From Mesorhizobium sp. B4-1-4 (GTDB lineage Bacteria > Pseudomonadota > Alphaproteobacteria > Rhizobiales > Rhizobiaceae), in the NCBI RefSeq assembly GCF_006439395.2, contig NZ_CP083950.1, positions 1,798,001 to 1,862,000 of the forward strand: a stretch of 64,000 nt of DNA. Reading direction: 5' to 3'. The notes under the pieces were generated by a model. It worked only from the letters and a program-made list of their open reading frames with translations, was not told the origin of the DNA and ran no database searches. Of this stretch, positions 1 through 9,101 are shown piece by piece. Position 1 is the stretch's first letter, and every line of letters starts with the position of its first letter. Made by a program: the position numbers and the translations under genes.

Positions 1-420
1 CTCGGACGGATCACGATCACGCCACTGGCCGTTGTAGCGTGGCGGCAGGCCCTTGGCACGCGCTGCCTCGCGCATCGCCTCCAGTTCGGCAGGCGTCTCG
101 TAGCTGTAGTAGGCCTTGCCCAGGCGCACGAGTTCCTCGGCCACCTCGCGATGCCGCGGCGCGCGCTCGAATTGGGAGACAGCGTCGCCGTCCCAGCCAA
201 GACCGAGCCAGGAGAGTCCGTCCAGGATGGCGGCCGTCGCCGCATCGGTCGAACGCTCGCGATCGGTGTCCTCGATGCGCAGCAGCATCGTACCGCCGGT
301 GTGCTTGGCATAGAGCCAGTTGAACAGCGCCGTGCGGGCGCCGCCGATGTGCAGATAGCCGGTGGGCGAGGGGGCAAAACGGGTGACGACCTTGTCGGAC
401 ATGAAATTCTTGGAAACCAT
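1..420 (-). CDS. gltX: Glutamyl-tRNA synthetase, N-terminal part (cut by window edge)
   Basis: Reading the minus strand from 420 down to 1 gives 140 codons with no stop, so the gene continues outside the window. The protein begins [21 protein letters not shown] and carries the class I HIGH-type signature ([15 protein letters not shown]) and [12 protein letters not shown], which are diagnostic of GluRS. It charges tRNA-Glu with glutamate in the cytoplasm. A second in-frame ATG at 402 (MSDKVV) is an equally plausible start. It is divergent from comEC, with 84 bp between the chosen starts. The order gltX-comEC-lexA is common in Rhizobiales. Confidence 0.95.
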   Translation of the reverse strand, partial: MVSKNFMSDKVVTRFAPSPTGYLHIGGARTALFNWLYAKHTGGTMLLRIEDTDRERSTDAATAAILDGLSWLGLGWDGDAVSQFERAPRHREVAEELVRLGKAYYSYETPAELEAMREAARAKGLPPRYNGQWRDRDPSE

Positions 421-504
421 CTGAAGCGGGGTTGGGTTGCGCGGACTTTCGCGCGTCGCGGGTTCATGTACCATAGGGCGTCAGGGGTGCAAGGGGCAGA
501 CCCG

Positions 505-2964
505 ATGGCTGGACGAGGCCGGGGCTCGGATCGGGGCGAGGACGCTGTTGCCGGCGTCAGCGAACGGTCATTGTTTGCAACGCGTCCGGCTATCCCGTTG
601 CCATCGCCGACATCCCTTGTGCCGGCGCCCGGCACCCGGCAGCCGCAGGCGGATATCCCTGCGCCAAGTCCACCGCCTGCCGCAGGCAGGATTGCGCGCG
701 TACGCCGGCAATTCGGCCTGACATCATTGCCTCGCCTGCGCCATGGCGTGGCCAAGGCGGCGGAACTGGAACTTGACCGGGGCATCGCCTTTCTGCTGGT
801 GCCGGTCTGTCTGGCCGCCGGAGTGATCGGCTACTATTCGCTGGCGGCGGAGCCTGATTTTGCCAAGCCTGTAGCGGTCGTCGTGCTGACGGCGCTCTGT
901 GCGCTTGCCTCGCGTTCCTGGCCAAAAACCCATCTGTGTTTCACGGCGATGCTGCTGTGCGCGCTGGGCCTGCTCGCGGCGAAGGTCGAAACATGGCGAG
1001 CCGGAACACGCATGCTGGGCTCTGAGATTTCGACTGAGGTGACGGGCCGCGTCGTCTCGCTCGACCGGATGGAGACCGGCCGCATCCGGCTGACCATTGA
1101 CGTGACGTCCACCGCCCGGCCGAAACTGCGCTATGCGCCGGAAAGGGTCCGGCTTTCGGCACGCAAGATACCGCGGGAATTGGCCGCCGGCTCGTTGATA
1201 TCAGGCTATGCCAAACTCTTGCCGCCGACCGGTCCGGTGCGGCCGGACAGCTATGATTTCTCCTTCGACAGCTACTTCGCCGGCATCGGCGGCAGCGGGT
1301 TTTTTCTCGGCAATCCCAGGATTGTCACAGCCGAGGACGACATGCCTCTTTTGGCTCGCCTGTCCGCTGCGGTGGAAAATGCCCGCCAATCCATCGCCGG
1401 CCGCATCACGGGCATCGTCGGCGGCGCCGAAGGCGAGATCGCCGCGGCACTGATCGTCGGCGTGCGCGCCGGCATTCCCGACGAAATCAACGAGGCGATG
1501 CGGCGCACCGGCATCTATCACATCATCTCCATTTCCGGACTGCATATGGCGCTGGTCGCGGGCACCGTCATGGGTCTGCTGCGCGGCGCCTTCGCGCTGT
1601 TTCCAGATTTTTCCGCACGAAGGCCGGTGAAGAAATACGCGGCCGCCGCAGCGCTCTTCTCGATCGCTGCCTATCTCGTCATTTCGGGCATCGTCGTTGC
1701 CGCCGAACGCAGCTTCATCATGCTGGCGGTGATGCTGATCGCGGTTCTGTTCGATCGCGCGGCACTGACCATGCGCAACCTGGCGATCTCGGCGATCGCC
1801 GTCATACTGGTCTCGCCGCATGAGGTGGTCGGACCGAGCTTCCAGATGTCGTTCGCCGCGACCGCCGCCCTGGTTGGCGCCTATGCCGGTTGGGCGGATT
1901 ATCGTGCGCGAAAAACGAGGCCGCCATCGCCGAAGCTATCCCTGCCAGGGCTTCTGACGCAAAAATTCCTGCTGACGACGGGTGGATTGGCTATGACCTC
2001 CATCATCGCCGGCAGCGCTACGGCGCCGTTTGCCATTTGGCATTTCCAGCGTGTATCGCCGCTCAGCTTGTTCGCCAATCTGGCCGTCATGCCGATCGTT
2101 TCGGTCGTGATGTTCCTGGCCGTCGCCAGCGCGTTGCTCATGCCGTTCGGCTTGGATGTGCCATCCCTTTACCTGATGGGCAAGGGCCTGACGGCAATGA
2201 TCGCCATATCGGCGTGGATATCGGAACGCTCTCCTGTCGATGCGGTCGGGCTGATTTCCCAGCAATCCGTGCTGCTGGTGACGGTCGCCCTGGTCATCGC
2301 GACGATGGCGACGACATGGCTGCGGCTCGCCGCACTCCCATTCGCACTTGCCGGCCTGTTGACTGTGTCGGATACGCGCACGCCCGATGTGCTGATCTCG
2401 GAAGATGCCCGACTGGTCGCGGTGCCGATCGGCGGTGGCGAACTCGCGGTCAGCCGGGCACGCCCGAACGAATTCACCGTCGACAACTGGAAACGTGCAT
2501 TGGTATCCGAAAGCATCGTCGTGCCAGAGGTGTTCAACAAGACAGACGGGCAGTTCACCATCGCCGATGCCGTAAACCTGCCGCCGGGAGCACCGTTCTA
2601 CTGCACCGACGGCGTCTGCCTCGCCAGGCACCCGTCCGGAGCGATCGTCGCGCATGTCGAAGACCGCAAGGATACCTGGAAGGCCTGCGGTTTCGCCGAC
2701 GTGATCGTCGTCAACGACGCGACCGGCTATGACGCCTGCCATAACCCGCTGGTTCTCGTCGTCACCAAACGGCAACTCGCTCGCAAAGGGAGTGCTGCGG
2801 TCTTCTTCGACCGCCAATCGGCGACTGGCCCACCAATCGTCAGCTTCGCCGTCGACAGGCCATACCGTCCCTGGCATGAACAGCGCAAATTCTCGCGCGA
2901 GGCGAGGGGCCTGCCGCCCTATAAAAAGCCTGACAATACAAGCGCGCCAGTGCCTGCTCAGTAG
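505..2964 (+). CDS. comEC: ComEC/Rec2-family DNA-uptake channel protein
   Basis: An integral membrane protein of about 819 residues of the ComEC/Rec2 family, which in naturally competent bacteria carries single-stranded DNA across the inner membrane. The N-terminal part has two or three membrane segments and a DUF4131-like periplasmic domain. The middle holds the competence domain ([18 protein letters not shown] is typical), followed by many hydrophobic helices. The last ~200 residues show no HxHxDH metallo-beta-lactamase motif, so the C-terminal nuclease-like domain of Bacillus-type ComEC is absent or unrecognisable. The frame is open from 151, but that extension lies antisense to gltX. ATG 505 follows AAGGGG at a suitable distance; ATG 466 is the alternative. 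The 3' end overlaps convergent lexA by 7 bp. Confidence 0.88.
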   Translation: MAGRGRGSDRGEDAVAGVSERSLFATRPAIPLPSPTSLVPAPGTRQPQADIPAPSPPPAAGRIARVRRQFGLTSLPRLRHGVAKAAELELDRGIAFLLVPVCLAAGVIGYYSLAAEPDFAKPVAVVVLTALCALASRSWPKTHLCFTAMLLCALGLLAAKVETWRAGTRMLGSEISTEVTGRVVSLDRMETGRIRLTIDVTSTARPKLRYAPERVRLSARKIPRELAAGSLISGYAKLLPPTGPVRPDSYDFSFDSYFAGIGGSGFFLGNPRIVTAEDDMPLLARLSAAVENARQSIAGRITGIVGGAEGEIAAALIVGVRAGIPDEINEAMRRTGIYHIISISGLHMALVAGTVMGLLRGAFALFPDFSARRPVKKYAAAAALFSIAAYLVISGIVVAAERSFIMLAVMLIAVLFDRAALTMRNLAISAIAVILVSPHEVVGPSFQMSFAATAALVGAYAGWADYRARKTRPPSPKLSLPGLLTQKFLLTTGGLAMTSIIAGSATAPFAIWHFQRVSPLSLFANLAVMPIVSVVMFLAVASALLMPFGLDVPSLYLMGKGLTAMIAISAWISERSPVDAVGLISQQSVLLVTVALVIATMATTWLRLAALPFALAGLLTVSDTRTPDVLISEDARLVAVPIGGGELAVSRARPNEFTVDNWKRALVSESIVVPEVFNKTDGQFTIADAVNLPPGAPFYCTDGVCLARHPSGAIVAHVEDRKDTWKACGFADVIVVNDATGYDACHNPLVLVVTKRQLARKGSAAVFFDRQSATGPPIVSFAVDRPYRPWHEQRKFSREARGLPPYKKPDNTSAPVPAQ

Positions 2965-3695
2965 CGCCTGATCAGCCCGACGAGTTTGCCTTGCACCTTG
3001 ACCCTGTCCGGCCCGAAAATGCGGGTCTCGTAGGCCGGGTTGGCGGCTTCAAGGGCAATCGAAGCTCCCTTGCGGCGGAACCGTTTCAGGGTCGCTTCCT
3101 CTTCGTCGACCAGCGCCACGACGATCTCGCCCGGGCTCGCTGTATCGGCGTTGCGGATGATGACCGTGTCGCCATCGAAGATCCCGGCCTCGATCATCGA
3201 GTCCCCCTTGACCTCCAGCGCATAGTGCTCGCCCCCCATGATCATGTCAGGCGGCACCGAGATCGAATGCGTCTGGTGCTGGATGGCATCGATCGGCACA
3301 CCGGCGGCGATACGGCCCATCACCGGGATCGAGACCGCGGGAATCGCATCGTCGTCATTGCCGGCCGCGGGCAAGCGCGACGGCGCCGGCTTGATCTGAC
3401 GACCAAGGTTGCCCTGACCGAGGCTGCCCTGGATGACACTTGGCGAAAATTTCTTTGCCGCATTGAGGCCCGGCGCGATCGAATCCGGCAACCTGAGCAC
3501 TTCCAGTGCGCGCGCCCGATTGGGCAGTCTCCGAATAAAGCCACGTTCCTCCAGCGCCGTGATCAGGCGGTGGATCCCCGACTTGGAGGCAAGATCAAGA
3601 GCCTCTTTCATCTCGTCGAAGGAGGGCGGGATGCCGCTTTCCTTGAGCCGTTCATGAATGAACATCAGCAGTTCATGTTGCTTGCGCGTCAGCAT
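2958..3695 (-). CDS. lexA: SOS repressor LexA (S24 self-cleaving)
   Basis: LexA represses DNA-damage genes and cleaves itself when stimulated by RecA. The 245-residue protein starts [20 protein letters not shown], a winged helix-turn-helix. The Ala-Gly cleavage site lies in [11 protein letters not shown], the catalytic Ser in [10 protein letters not shown], and the Lys region in [10 protein letters not shown]. The open frame extends to 3761, but ATG 3695 matches the usual LexA N-terminus. It also has a G-rich ribosome-binding site and leaves the SOS box about 70 bp upstream. Autoregulation is therefore very likely. In many Rhizobiales lexA directly follows moeA; here a 10-kb block separates them. 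Confidence 0.96.
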   Translation of the reverse strand: MLTRKQHELLMFIHERLKESGIPPSFDEMKEALDLASKSGIHRLITALEERGFIRRLPNRARALEVLRLPDSIAPGLNAAKKFSPSVIQGSLGQGNLGRQIKPAPSRLPAAGNDDDAIPAVSIPVMGRIAAGVPIDAIQHQTHSISVPPDMIMGGEHYALEVKGDSMIEAGIFDGDTVIIRNADTASPGEIVVALVDEEEATLKRFRRKGASIALEAANPAYETRIFGPDRVKVQGKLVGLIRRY

Positions 3696-3766
3696 GGCGG
3701 CCCCCAAGGCATTGAACGAAGGGTCTGAATCGGAATCGAAAAACAAACCCAGAACAAACACTATCT

Positions 3767-3781
3767 GTTCCAGTTGTGTTC
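3767..3781 (-). promoter_or_regulatory. LexA operator (SOS box) of lexA
   Basis: GTTCCAGTTGTGTTC is a perfect GTTC-N7-GTTC direct repeat, the alphaproteobacterial LexA consensus. It lies 72 bp upstream of the chosen lexA start codon and implies autorepression. I did not see a second such box near comEC. Confidence 0.9.
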
Positions 3782-4104
3782 CGCAACCGTTTAAAGTTTA
3801 GTGAATTTGTTAAGGGGTTCGAAATTTTTGCCGCCGGCAACAAACGGCAACCGACGCTTACCGACGATTTCTGCCCCGGACACACGCATTGAAATCGTTT
3901 TGGTTAATGGCCTGTGGCCCACCCCTTGTTGAGGTTTGGCTTCATCGTTTGAAAGGCGCACGGGGCGATTTATGGAGTCGCCCAGTGTCATCCCAGCGGA
4001 ACGAAACGAAACCAAAACGCCAACGTTCGCCAGCTCGCTTGGGGATGGATCCGTGTGTAAGCGTCGGACTGCGCGGAAGCGCCGAAATCATCCGGAAACC
4101 GCTT
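3782..4104. other. Intergenic region between lexA and the GntR gene
   Basis: About 320 bp upstream of lexA and downstream of the GntR gene. Short open frames here do not look like proteins. It should hold the lexA promoter upstream of the SOS box, but I see no convincing RNA gene, terminator or repeat. It is the left edge of the tryptophan block inserted between moeA and lexA. Confidence 0.5.
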
Positions 4105-4860
4105 TCAGGCTGCCGGCGCGTGCGGTGTAGTTGTTGGCGCTGCTGTCTTCGCTGTGAAATAGACGTGCAGCGTGTAGCCGATATGCGCCGTCATCAATGC
4201 CTTTGCCCGCTCGACATCACGATCGAGCGCCGCCTCCATGATCGCGGTGTGATGCTCGATCGCGATCGCCTCGCGCAGTGCGTCCATGGCCTCTCCATAG
4301 CCATGCTTGAGGCCGGCCGCTGCCCGCAAAGTCGGCGCCAGGCCGAGAAAACGATGATGTCGCCGCAGCTGATCCGCGATCGTCGAGCGGAATCGCAGCA
4401 GCCAGTTGGACGTCGCAGCACTCAGCAGCGCCGCGTGAAAGGCCTCGTGGCTTTCGTCCCACTGATCGACGGCCGCATCCGAGGGGTCGTCAACCGCGGT
4501 CTTGCAGCGAGAGAGCCGGTAATGAGCGGTGACAACGGCATCTTCCCATTGCCTGTCGCCTTTTTCCATCGATTCCAGGAACAGGGGCATCTCGACAACC
4601 ATCCGCGCGCGCGCCAGGTCCTCGAGTTCGGCCCGCGACACGGGAGCGACGGCAAAGCCGCGATTGCTGATGGCAGTGACAAGGCGCTCGGCTTCAAGCC
4701 GAGACAATGCTTCACGCAGCGGCGTCCAGCCGACGCCATATGTGCCGCGCAGCGCACTCAACTTGAGCGGCGCACCCGGCATGAGGCGCGTCGTCAGAAT
4801 ATCGCGCCGCAGCAGCTGATAGGCCGCCTCCGTCTTTGTGGAACTATTCTGATCCTGCAT
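4105..4860 (-). CDS. GntR-family (FadR/FCD) transcriptional regulator
   Basis: A 251-residue regulator with an N-terminal GntR winged helix (YQLLRRDILTTRLMPGAPL, then WTPLREALSRLEAERLV as recognition region). It has a C-terminal all-helical FCD ligand domain whose histidines (TAHYRL, HEAFHAALL, HHTAIMEAAL) fit its usual metal site. It is transcribed away from the ABC transporter at 5012, with 151 bp between start codons. That region contains two AT-rich repeats that look like its operators. By position it most likely controls the tryptophan/kynurenine transport and degradation genes. The ligand (tryptophan, kynurenine or anthranilate) is inferred, not visible. Confidence 0.88.
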   Translation of the reverse strand: MQDQNSSTKTEAAYQLLRRDILTTRLMPGAPLKLSALRGTYGVGWTPLREALSRLEAERLVTAISNRGFAVAPVSRAELEDLARARMVVEMPLFLESMEKGDRQWEDAVVTAHYRLSRCKTAVDDPSDAAVDQWDESHEAFHAALLSAATSNWLLRFRSTIADQLRRHHRFLGLAPTLRAAAGLKHGYGEAMDALREAIAIEHHTAIMEAALDRDVERAKALMTAHIGYTLHVYFTAKTAAPTTTPHAPAA

Positions 4861-4888
4861 CGCAGTCCGTCCATCGTCAGGCTTGGAA

Positions 4889-4930
4889 AATTATATATCA
4901 TGGCGGTGCATGGCAAGAATTATATATAAT
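4889..4930. promoter_or_regulatory. Probable GntR operator pair, AT-rich
   Basis: Two near-identical AT-rich motifs, AATTATATAT at 4889 and AATTATATAT at 4918, lie 29 bp apart (close to three helical turns) between the divergent GntR gene and the transporter operon. The second extends to the palindrome ATTATATATAAT. The surrounding DNA is GC-rich, so the pair stands out. Assignment to this regulator is inference from position. Confidence 0.5.
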
Positions 4931-5011
4931 GTTTGACATGGACCGGCGGACTGACCATGATCGCCTGATGTGCCGTCTTTAAGCGGCGCTAATCAAATCT
5001 GGGAGGAAATG

Positions 5012-5992
5012 ATGTTGAAGTCGAAATGGCTGTCAGGATTGGCCCTGGCAGGCGCCTTGATGGTCAGCGCCGGCAGCGCCGCGGCCGATCAGATTCGTAT
5101 CGGCATAGCCAATTTCGGAGAGCATCCTCAGTTGAATGCCGCCATAGCCGGTTTCAAGAAGGCGCTGACGGACAATGGCTTTGTCGAGGGCAAGGACGTC
5201 GTCTACACCGAGAGCCATACCAATTTCGACGCATCGCTTGTGCCGCAGATGATCGCCAAGCTGCAGGCGGAGCAGCCCAAGCTGATTTACACCATCACCA
5301 CGCCAGTCTCGCAGATCGCCAAGAAGGCGCTCGCAGGGTCCGGCATTCCGATCGTCTTTGCCGCGGTCACCGATCCGGTCGCGGCCAAGCTGGTGCCGTC
5401 ATGGGACTCCGGAGACGAAGGCATGACCGGCGCCAGCGATCTGCAGGATGTCGCCGCGGTGATGGCCTTCACCAAGAAGCTGCTGCCGAACGCCAAGCGC
5501 TTTGGCGTGCCCTACAATCCAGGCGAGGCCAATGACGTCGCCCTGATCGAAAAGATCAAGGCGGCGGCACCCACGGCCGGCTTCGAGGTCGTGGAGGTCG
5601 GCATCGACAACGTCAATGACATCCAGCAACGCATCGCTTCGCTTGCCGGCAAGGCCGACGTGATCTACGGCCCGGCTTCGAACCTGATCCAGCCGGCGAT
5701 TGCCGCTGTCTCCGCAGCCGCTCGCCAGGCCGGTATCCCGGTCGTCAACTCCGATGACAGCGCGGTCCGCAACGGCACCGTACCGGCAAGCTTCGCGGTC
5801 AACTACACGCAGGTCGGCGTCAATGCCGGCAACATCGCCGCCGAAATCCTTAAGGGCAAGGATCCGAAGACGATCGCGCCGTCGCGTCCGGCTTACAAGG
5901 ACCACATGGCAACGATCTCCCGCAAGGCGATGGCCGCGTTCGGCATCGAGATACCCGCTTCGATGGCCGATTGCGGGTGCATCGTCGACTGA
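5012..5992 (+). CDS. ABC transporter substrate-binding protein, TrpX-like
   Basis: A 326-residue exported binding protein of the ABC_sub_bind family (TrpX type). A signal peptide (MLKSKWLSGLALAGALMVSA, then GSAAA-DQ cleavage) is followed by two alpha/beta lobes with typical segments TITTPVSQIAKKAL and GVPYNPGEAND. The open frame begins at 4970, but GGAGG at 5002-5006 is 5 nt before ATG 5012, so that start is preferred; ATG 5009 is too close. It is followed by an ATPase and a permease. TrpXYZ-type systems are predicted tryptophan transporters, and co-location with kynureninase supports tryptophan or kynurenine as substrate. The substrate is inferred. Confidence 0.85.
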   Translation: MLKSKWLSGLALAGALMVSAGSAAADQIRIGIANFGEHPQLNAAIAGFKKALTDNGFVEGKDVVYTESHTNFDASLVPQMIAKLQAEQPKLIYTITTPVSQIAKKALAGSGIPIVFAAVTDPVAAKLVPSWDSGDEGMTGASDLQDVAAVMAFTKKLLPNAKRFGVPYNPGEANDVALIEKIKAAAPTAGFEVVEVGIDNVNDIQQRIASLAGKADVIYGPASNLIQPAIAAVSAAARQAGIPVVNSDDSAVRNGTVPASFAVNYTQVGVNAGNIAAEILKGKDPKTIAPSRPAYKDHMATISRKAMAAFGIEIPASMADCGCIVD

Positions 5993-6006
5993 CGTTGGGC
6001 TGCAGC

Positions 6007-6030
6007 GGTGACGGCGTCGGCGCCGTCACC
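6007..6030 (+). other. Stem-loop between binding-protein and ATPase genes
   Basis: GGTGACGGCG / CGCCGTCACC form a perfect 10-bp stem with a TCGG loop, just after the binding-protein gene and before the ATPase ribosome-binding site. No T-run follows. It is probably an mRNA 3'-end stabiliser or partial attenuator that keeps the binding protein in excess. Confidence 0.6.
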
Positions 6031-6050
6031 CTTCAGTTGTGGGAGGAACG

Positions 6051-6830
6051 ATGCTCGAGATCCGATCCGCGCGCAAAGTGTTCTACAAGGGCCAGGCCGA
6101 CGAGAAGGTCGCGCTGGACGGTCTCAACCTGTCGTTGGCCACGGGCGAGTTCGGTATCGTCATCGGCTCCAATGGGGCCGGCAAGAGCAGTATGCTCAAC
6201 GCCATTTCCGGAGCTCTCATCCTCGATTCCGGCAGGATCCTGATCAACGGCACCGATGTGACAAACATGCCGGTGCACAAGCGCGCGGCAAAATTGGCGC
6301 GCGTCTTCCAGGATCCGATGCGCGGCACAGCCGCCAGCATGACCGTGGCGGAGAACATGTTGTTGGCTGACCTTCGCGGCCACAAACGCGGCTTGCGGCA
6401 AGGGCTGAACGCCACCCGGCTTGCGTCCTACAAGGAGCGCTTGTCCATACTGGGTCTCGGCCTTGAAAACCGCCTGGACACACGAGTCGACCTGCTTTCG
6501 GGCGGGCAGAGGCAGTCGCTGTCGCTGATCATGGCGGTTGGCGGATCGCCGGACCTGCTGCTGCTCGACGAGCATACGGCAGCGCTCGACCCGCGCACGG
6601 CCGATATCGTCATGCAGGCGACGGTGCGCGCCGTCAATGCGCTAAAACTGGCCACGCTGATGGTGACCCACAATATGCAACATGCCGTCGACCATGGCAG
6701 CCGGGTGATCATGCTCGACGCGGGCCGGGTCCTGCTGGAGGTCACCGGCGAGGAGAAGGCAAGGGCGACGGTTGTCGATCTGATCGGTCATTTTTCCGTC
6801 AAGACCGACCGCATGTTGCTGGCGAGCTGA
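6051..6830 (+). CDS. ABC transporter ATP-binding protein, TrpZ-like
   Basis: A 259-residue cytoplasmic ATPase that powers the transporter. It shows Walker A GSNGAGKSS, Q-loop FQDPMRG, signature LSGGQRQ, Walker B LLLLDEHTAALD, and the H-loop histidine in MVTHNMQ. The frame extends to a GTG at 6039, but ATG 6051 has GGGAGG 4 nt upstream and is clearly the start. It lies 58 bp after the binding protein and 5 bp before the permease, so the three form one operon. Confidence 0.92.
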   Translation: MLEIRSARKVFYKGQADEKVALDGLNLSLATGEFGIVIGSNGAGKSSMLNAISGALILDSGRILINGTDVTNMPVHKRAAKLARVFQDPMRGTAASMTVAENMLLADLRGHKRGLRQGLNATRLASYKERLSILGLGLENRLDTRVDLLSGGQRQSLSLIMAVGGSPDLLLLDEHTAALDPRTADIVMQATVRAVNALKLATLMVTHNMQHAVDHGSRVIMLDAGRVLLEVTGEEKARATVVDLIGHFSVKTDRMLLAS

Positions 6831-6835
6831 CCACC

Positions 6836-7759
6836 ATGGGCTTTATTCAGGACGTTCTGACCAGCTTCGTCGCGATCATTCCGGTCACCCTGGCGCAAAG
6901 CCTGATCCTGGCCTTTGTCGTGCTCGGGATCATGATCCCGTTTCGCATGCTGAATTTTCCCGATCTCACCAGCGAAGGCGCCTTTCCTCTGGGCGGCTGT
7001 GTCTGCGGCGTGCTGCTGGCTGCCGGCGCATCGCCGCTGACGGCCATCGTGGTCGCCTTCGTGGCGGGCCTCGCGGCAGGCTGCTGCACCGCCTTCATCC
7101 ATCTGCGCTTCCGCATCCATACGCTTCTTGCGGGTATTCTGATGATGACGATGCTCTACAGCATCAACCTGCGCATCATGGGCAAGTCCAATCTCTCCGT
7201 CTTCGGCTCACCCACTGTGTTCGACTGGGTGCCGTTCGCGCGGCCTGGTTTTCCGGTCAGCAAGATCGTTGTTGCCGGCCTTCTCGCGCTCCTCGTCTTC
7301 CTGGCGCTCTACATGTTCTTCAGGACCGAGAAGGGGACCGCGGTGCGTGCGGTGGGCGCCAACCCGGACATGGCCGAGGCTCAAGGCATCAATGTCTGGG
7401 CGGCGACCATAGGCGGTGTCGGGCTGGCGAGCGCGTTTTCGGCGTCAAGCGGCGCGCTGATGGTGCAGTCGCAGGGATTTGCCGACGTCAATATGGGACT
7501 GGGGATTCTCATCAACGGGCTTGCCGCGCTGATGATCGGCGAGGCGGTTATCGGCAAGCAGACGGTCTGGCGTCAGCTGCTGGCGCCTTTCGCCGGCGCG
7601 ATCATCTACTACCAGTTGGTGTCGTTCTGCCTCGCCGCCGGCATGCCGCCGCCTGACCTGAAGCTTGCCACCGGCTTGTTCGTGCTCGCCATGCTGGCCT
7701 TGCCCAGCCTCAAGCGCAGCCGGGGATCCGCGCCGGCTCGCGAAGCCATTCGTGAATAA
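6836..7759 (+). CDS. ABC transporter permease, TrpY-like
   Basis: A 307-residue inner-membrane protein with about eight hydrophobic helices, related to the branched-chain/sugar permease superfamily (BPD_transp_2). The segment FRTEKGTAVRAVGANPDMAEAQGI contains the EAA-like cytoplasmic loop that docks the ATPase. It starts 5 bp after the ATPase stop without a strong ribosome-binding site, which suggests translational coupling. Kynureninase follows 24 bp downstream, placing uptake and catabolism in one transcript. A single permease gene implies a homodimer. Confidence 0.87.
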   Translation: MGFIQDVLTSFVAIIPVTLAQSLILAFVVLGIMIPFRMLNFPDLTSEGAFPLGGCVCGVLLAAGASPLTAIVVAFVAGLAAGCCTAFIHLRFRIHTLLAGILMMTMLYSINLRIMGKSNLSVFGSPTVFDWVPFARPGFPVSKIVVAGLLALLVFLALYMFFRTEKGTAVRAVGANPDMAEAQGINVWAATIGGVGLASAFSASSGALMVQSQGFADVNMGLGILINGLAALMIGEAVIGKQTVWRQLLAPFAGAIIYYQLVSFCLAAGMPPPDLKLATGLFVLAMLALPSLKRSRGSAPAREAIRE

Positions 7760-7783
7760 ATTAGAGCGTGAACAAACCAGGGA

Positions 7784-9043
7784 ATGTCTGAAATCATGCG
7801 TGCAATGCTCGATCTCGCAGCAGTCGAAGCCATGGATGCGGCGGATCCGCTGCGTGCCATGCGCGACCGGTTCATTTTGCCGGACGGGGTTATCTATCTC
7901 GACGGCAATTCGCTCGGCGCGGCGGCCCCCGCCGTCTTCAACGAGCTGCAGAAGGCCGCGACCCAGGAATGGGCGCAGGATCTGATCCGTGCCTGGAACA
8001 CCGCCGGCTGGTTCGAAATGCCGGTCGCCCTTGGCGACCAGCTCGGACGCCTGATCGGCGCCGCGGCCGGCCAGACGGTGGTCTGCGATACGACCTCGAT
8101 CAACATCTACAAGGTGCTGCATGCCGCGCTTGGCATGCGGCCGGACCGGTCGGTCATCGTCGCCGAAGGCGACAGTTTCCCAACCGACCTCTATATGGCC
8201 GAAGGTGTCGCATCGACACGGCCGGGTACGGTGCTGCGGCTCGAAGGGGTCGACGCGCCTGATATCGAGGACCTGATCGACGAACGCGTCGCCGTCATCC
8301 TGGTCAACCACGTCAATTACAAATCCGGGCAGTTGCGTGACATGGCCGCGCTGACGCGCAAGGCCCATCAGGCTGGCGCGCTGATCGTCTGGGATCTCTG
8401 CCACACAGCCGGGGCCTTACCGGTCGAACTCGACAGCGCGAACGCTGATTTCGCCATCGGCTGTACCTATAAATATCTCAATGGCGGTCCGGGCGCGCCG
8501 GCCTTCATCTACGCCGCAAAACGTCATCACGGCGATGTCCGGCAGCCGCTGAGCGGCTGGTGGGGGCATGCAAGGCCTTTCGCCTTCGAACAAGGGTATG
8601 AGGTCGGCACCGGCATCCGCCGGTTCTTGTGTGGTACGCAGCCTGTGCTTTCGATGCGGGCGCTGAAGGGGGCACTGGATCTTTGGGACGACGTCGACAT
8701 GGCGGTGGTGCGCAAAAAGAGCATCGCGCTGACCGACCTGTTCATTGAGCTCGTCGAGACCAGGTGCGGCGCCTACGGCCTTGAGCTCGAAAGCCCGCGA
8801 GACGGCAACGCGCGCGGCAGCCAGGTGTCGTTCATCCACCCGCAAGGCTATCAGGTAATGCGGGCCTTGATCGAGCGCGGCGTGATTGGCGATTTCCGCG
8901 CGCCGTCGACGATCCGCTTCGGCTTCACGCCGCTCTATGTCGGCTACAGGGACGTTTGGCAGGCGGTGGAGGTGCTGGAAGACATCCTGCGCACCGGCGC
9001 CTGGCAGGAAGCGCGTTTCGCCGTCAAGACAGCCGTGACTTGA
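7784..9043 (+). CDS. kynU: Kynureninase
   Basis: A PLP enzyme that splits L-kynurenine into anthranilate and alanine (also 3-hydroxykynurenine into 3-hydroxyanthranilate). The 419 residues show the family's YLDGNSLG start motif (38-45), the PLP-pyridine Asp in IVWDLCHTAG (Asp204) and the Schiff-base lysine in CTYKYLNGG (Lys230). Length is normal for the family. ATG 7784 has AGGGA directly against it, so ATG 7796 (MRAMLD) may be the real start. It is the last gene of the transporter operon and converges on kynA. A downstream partner for its product, anthranilate, is the CoA ligase at 9935-11560. Confidence 0.95.
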   Translation: MSEIMRAMLDLAAVEAMDAADPLRAMRDRFILPDGVIYLDGNSLGAAAPAVFNELQKAATQEWAQDLIRAWNTAGWFEMPVALGDQLGRLIGAAAGQTVVCDTTSINIYKVLHAALGMRPDRSVIVAEGDSFPTDLYMAEGVASTRPGTVLRLEGVDAPDIEDLIDERVAVILVNHVNYKSGQLRDMAALTRKAHQAGALIVWDLCHTAGALPVELDSANADFAIGCTYKYLNGGPGAPAFIYAAKRHHGDVRQPLSGWWGHARPFAFEQGYEVGTGIRRFLCGTQPVLSMRALKGALDLWDDVDMAVVRKKSIALTDLFIELVETRCGAYGLELESPRDGNARGSQVSFIHPQGYQVMRALIERGVIGDFRAPSTIRFGFTPLYVGYRDVWQAVEVLEDILRTGAWQEARFAVKTAVT

Positions 9044-9101
9044 GTGGCTGTTGCCCGAAAGCGTTCAGCGGGCGACGACATTTACGAAGCAAAGGCGCTC
9101 G

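Noticed and set aside
4970..5011. Upstream extension of the TrpX-like binding protein
   Set aside because: It would bury the signal peptide and ignores the strong GGAGG before ATG 5012.
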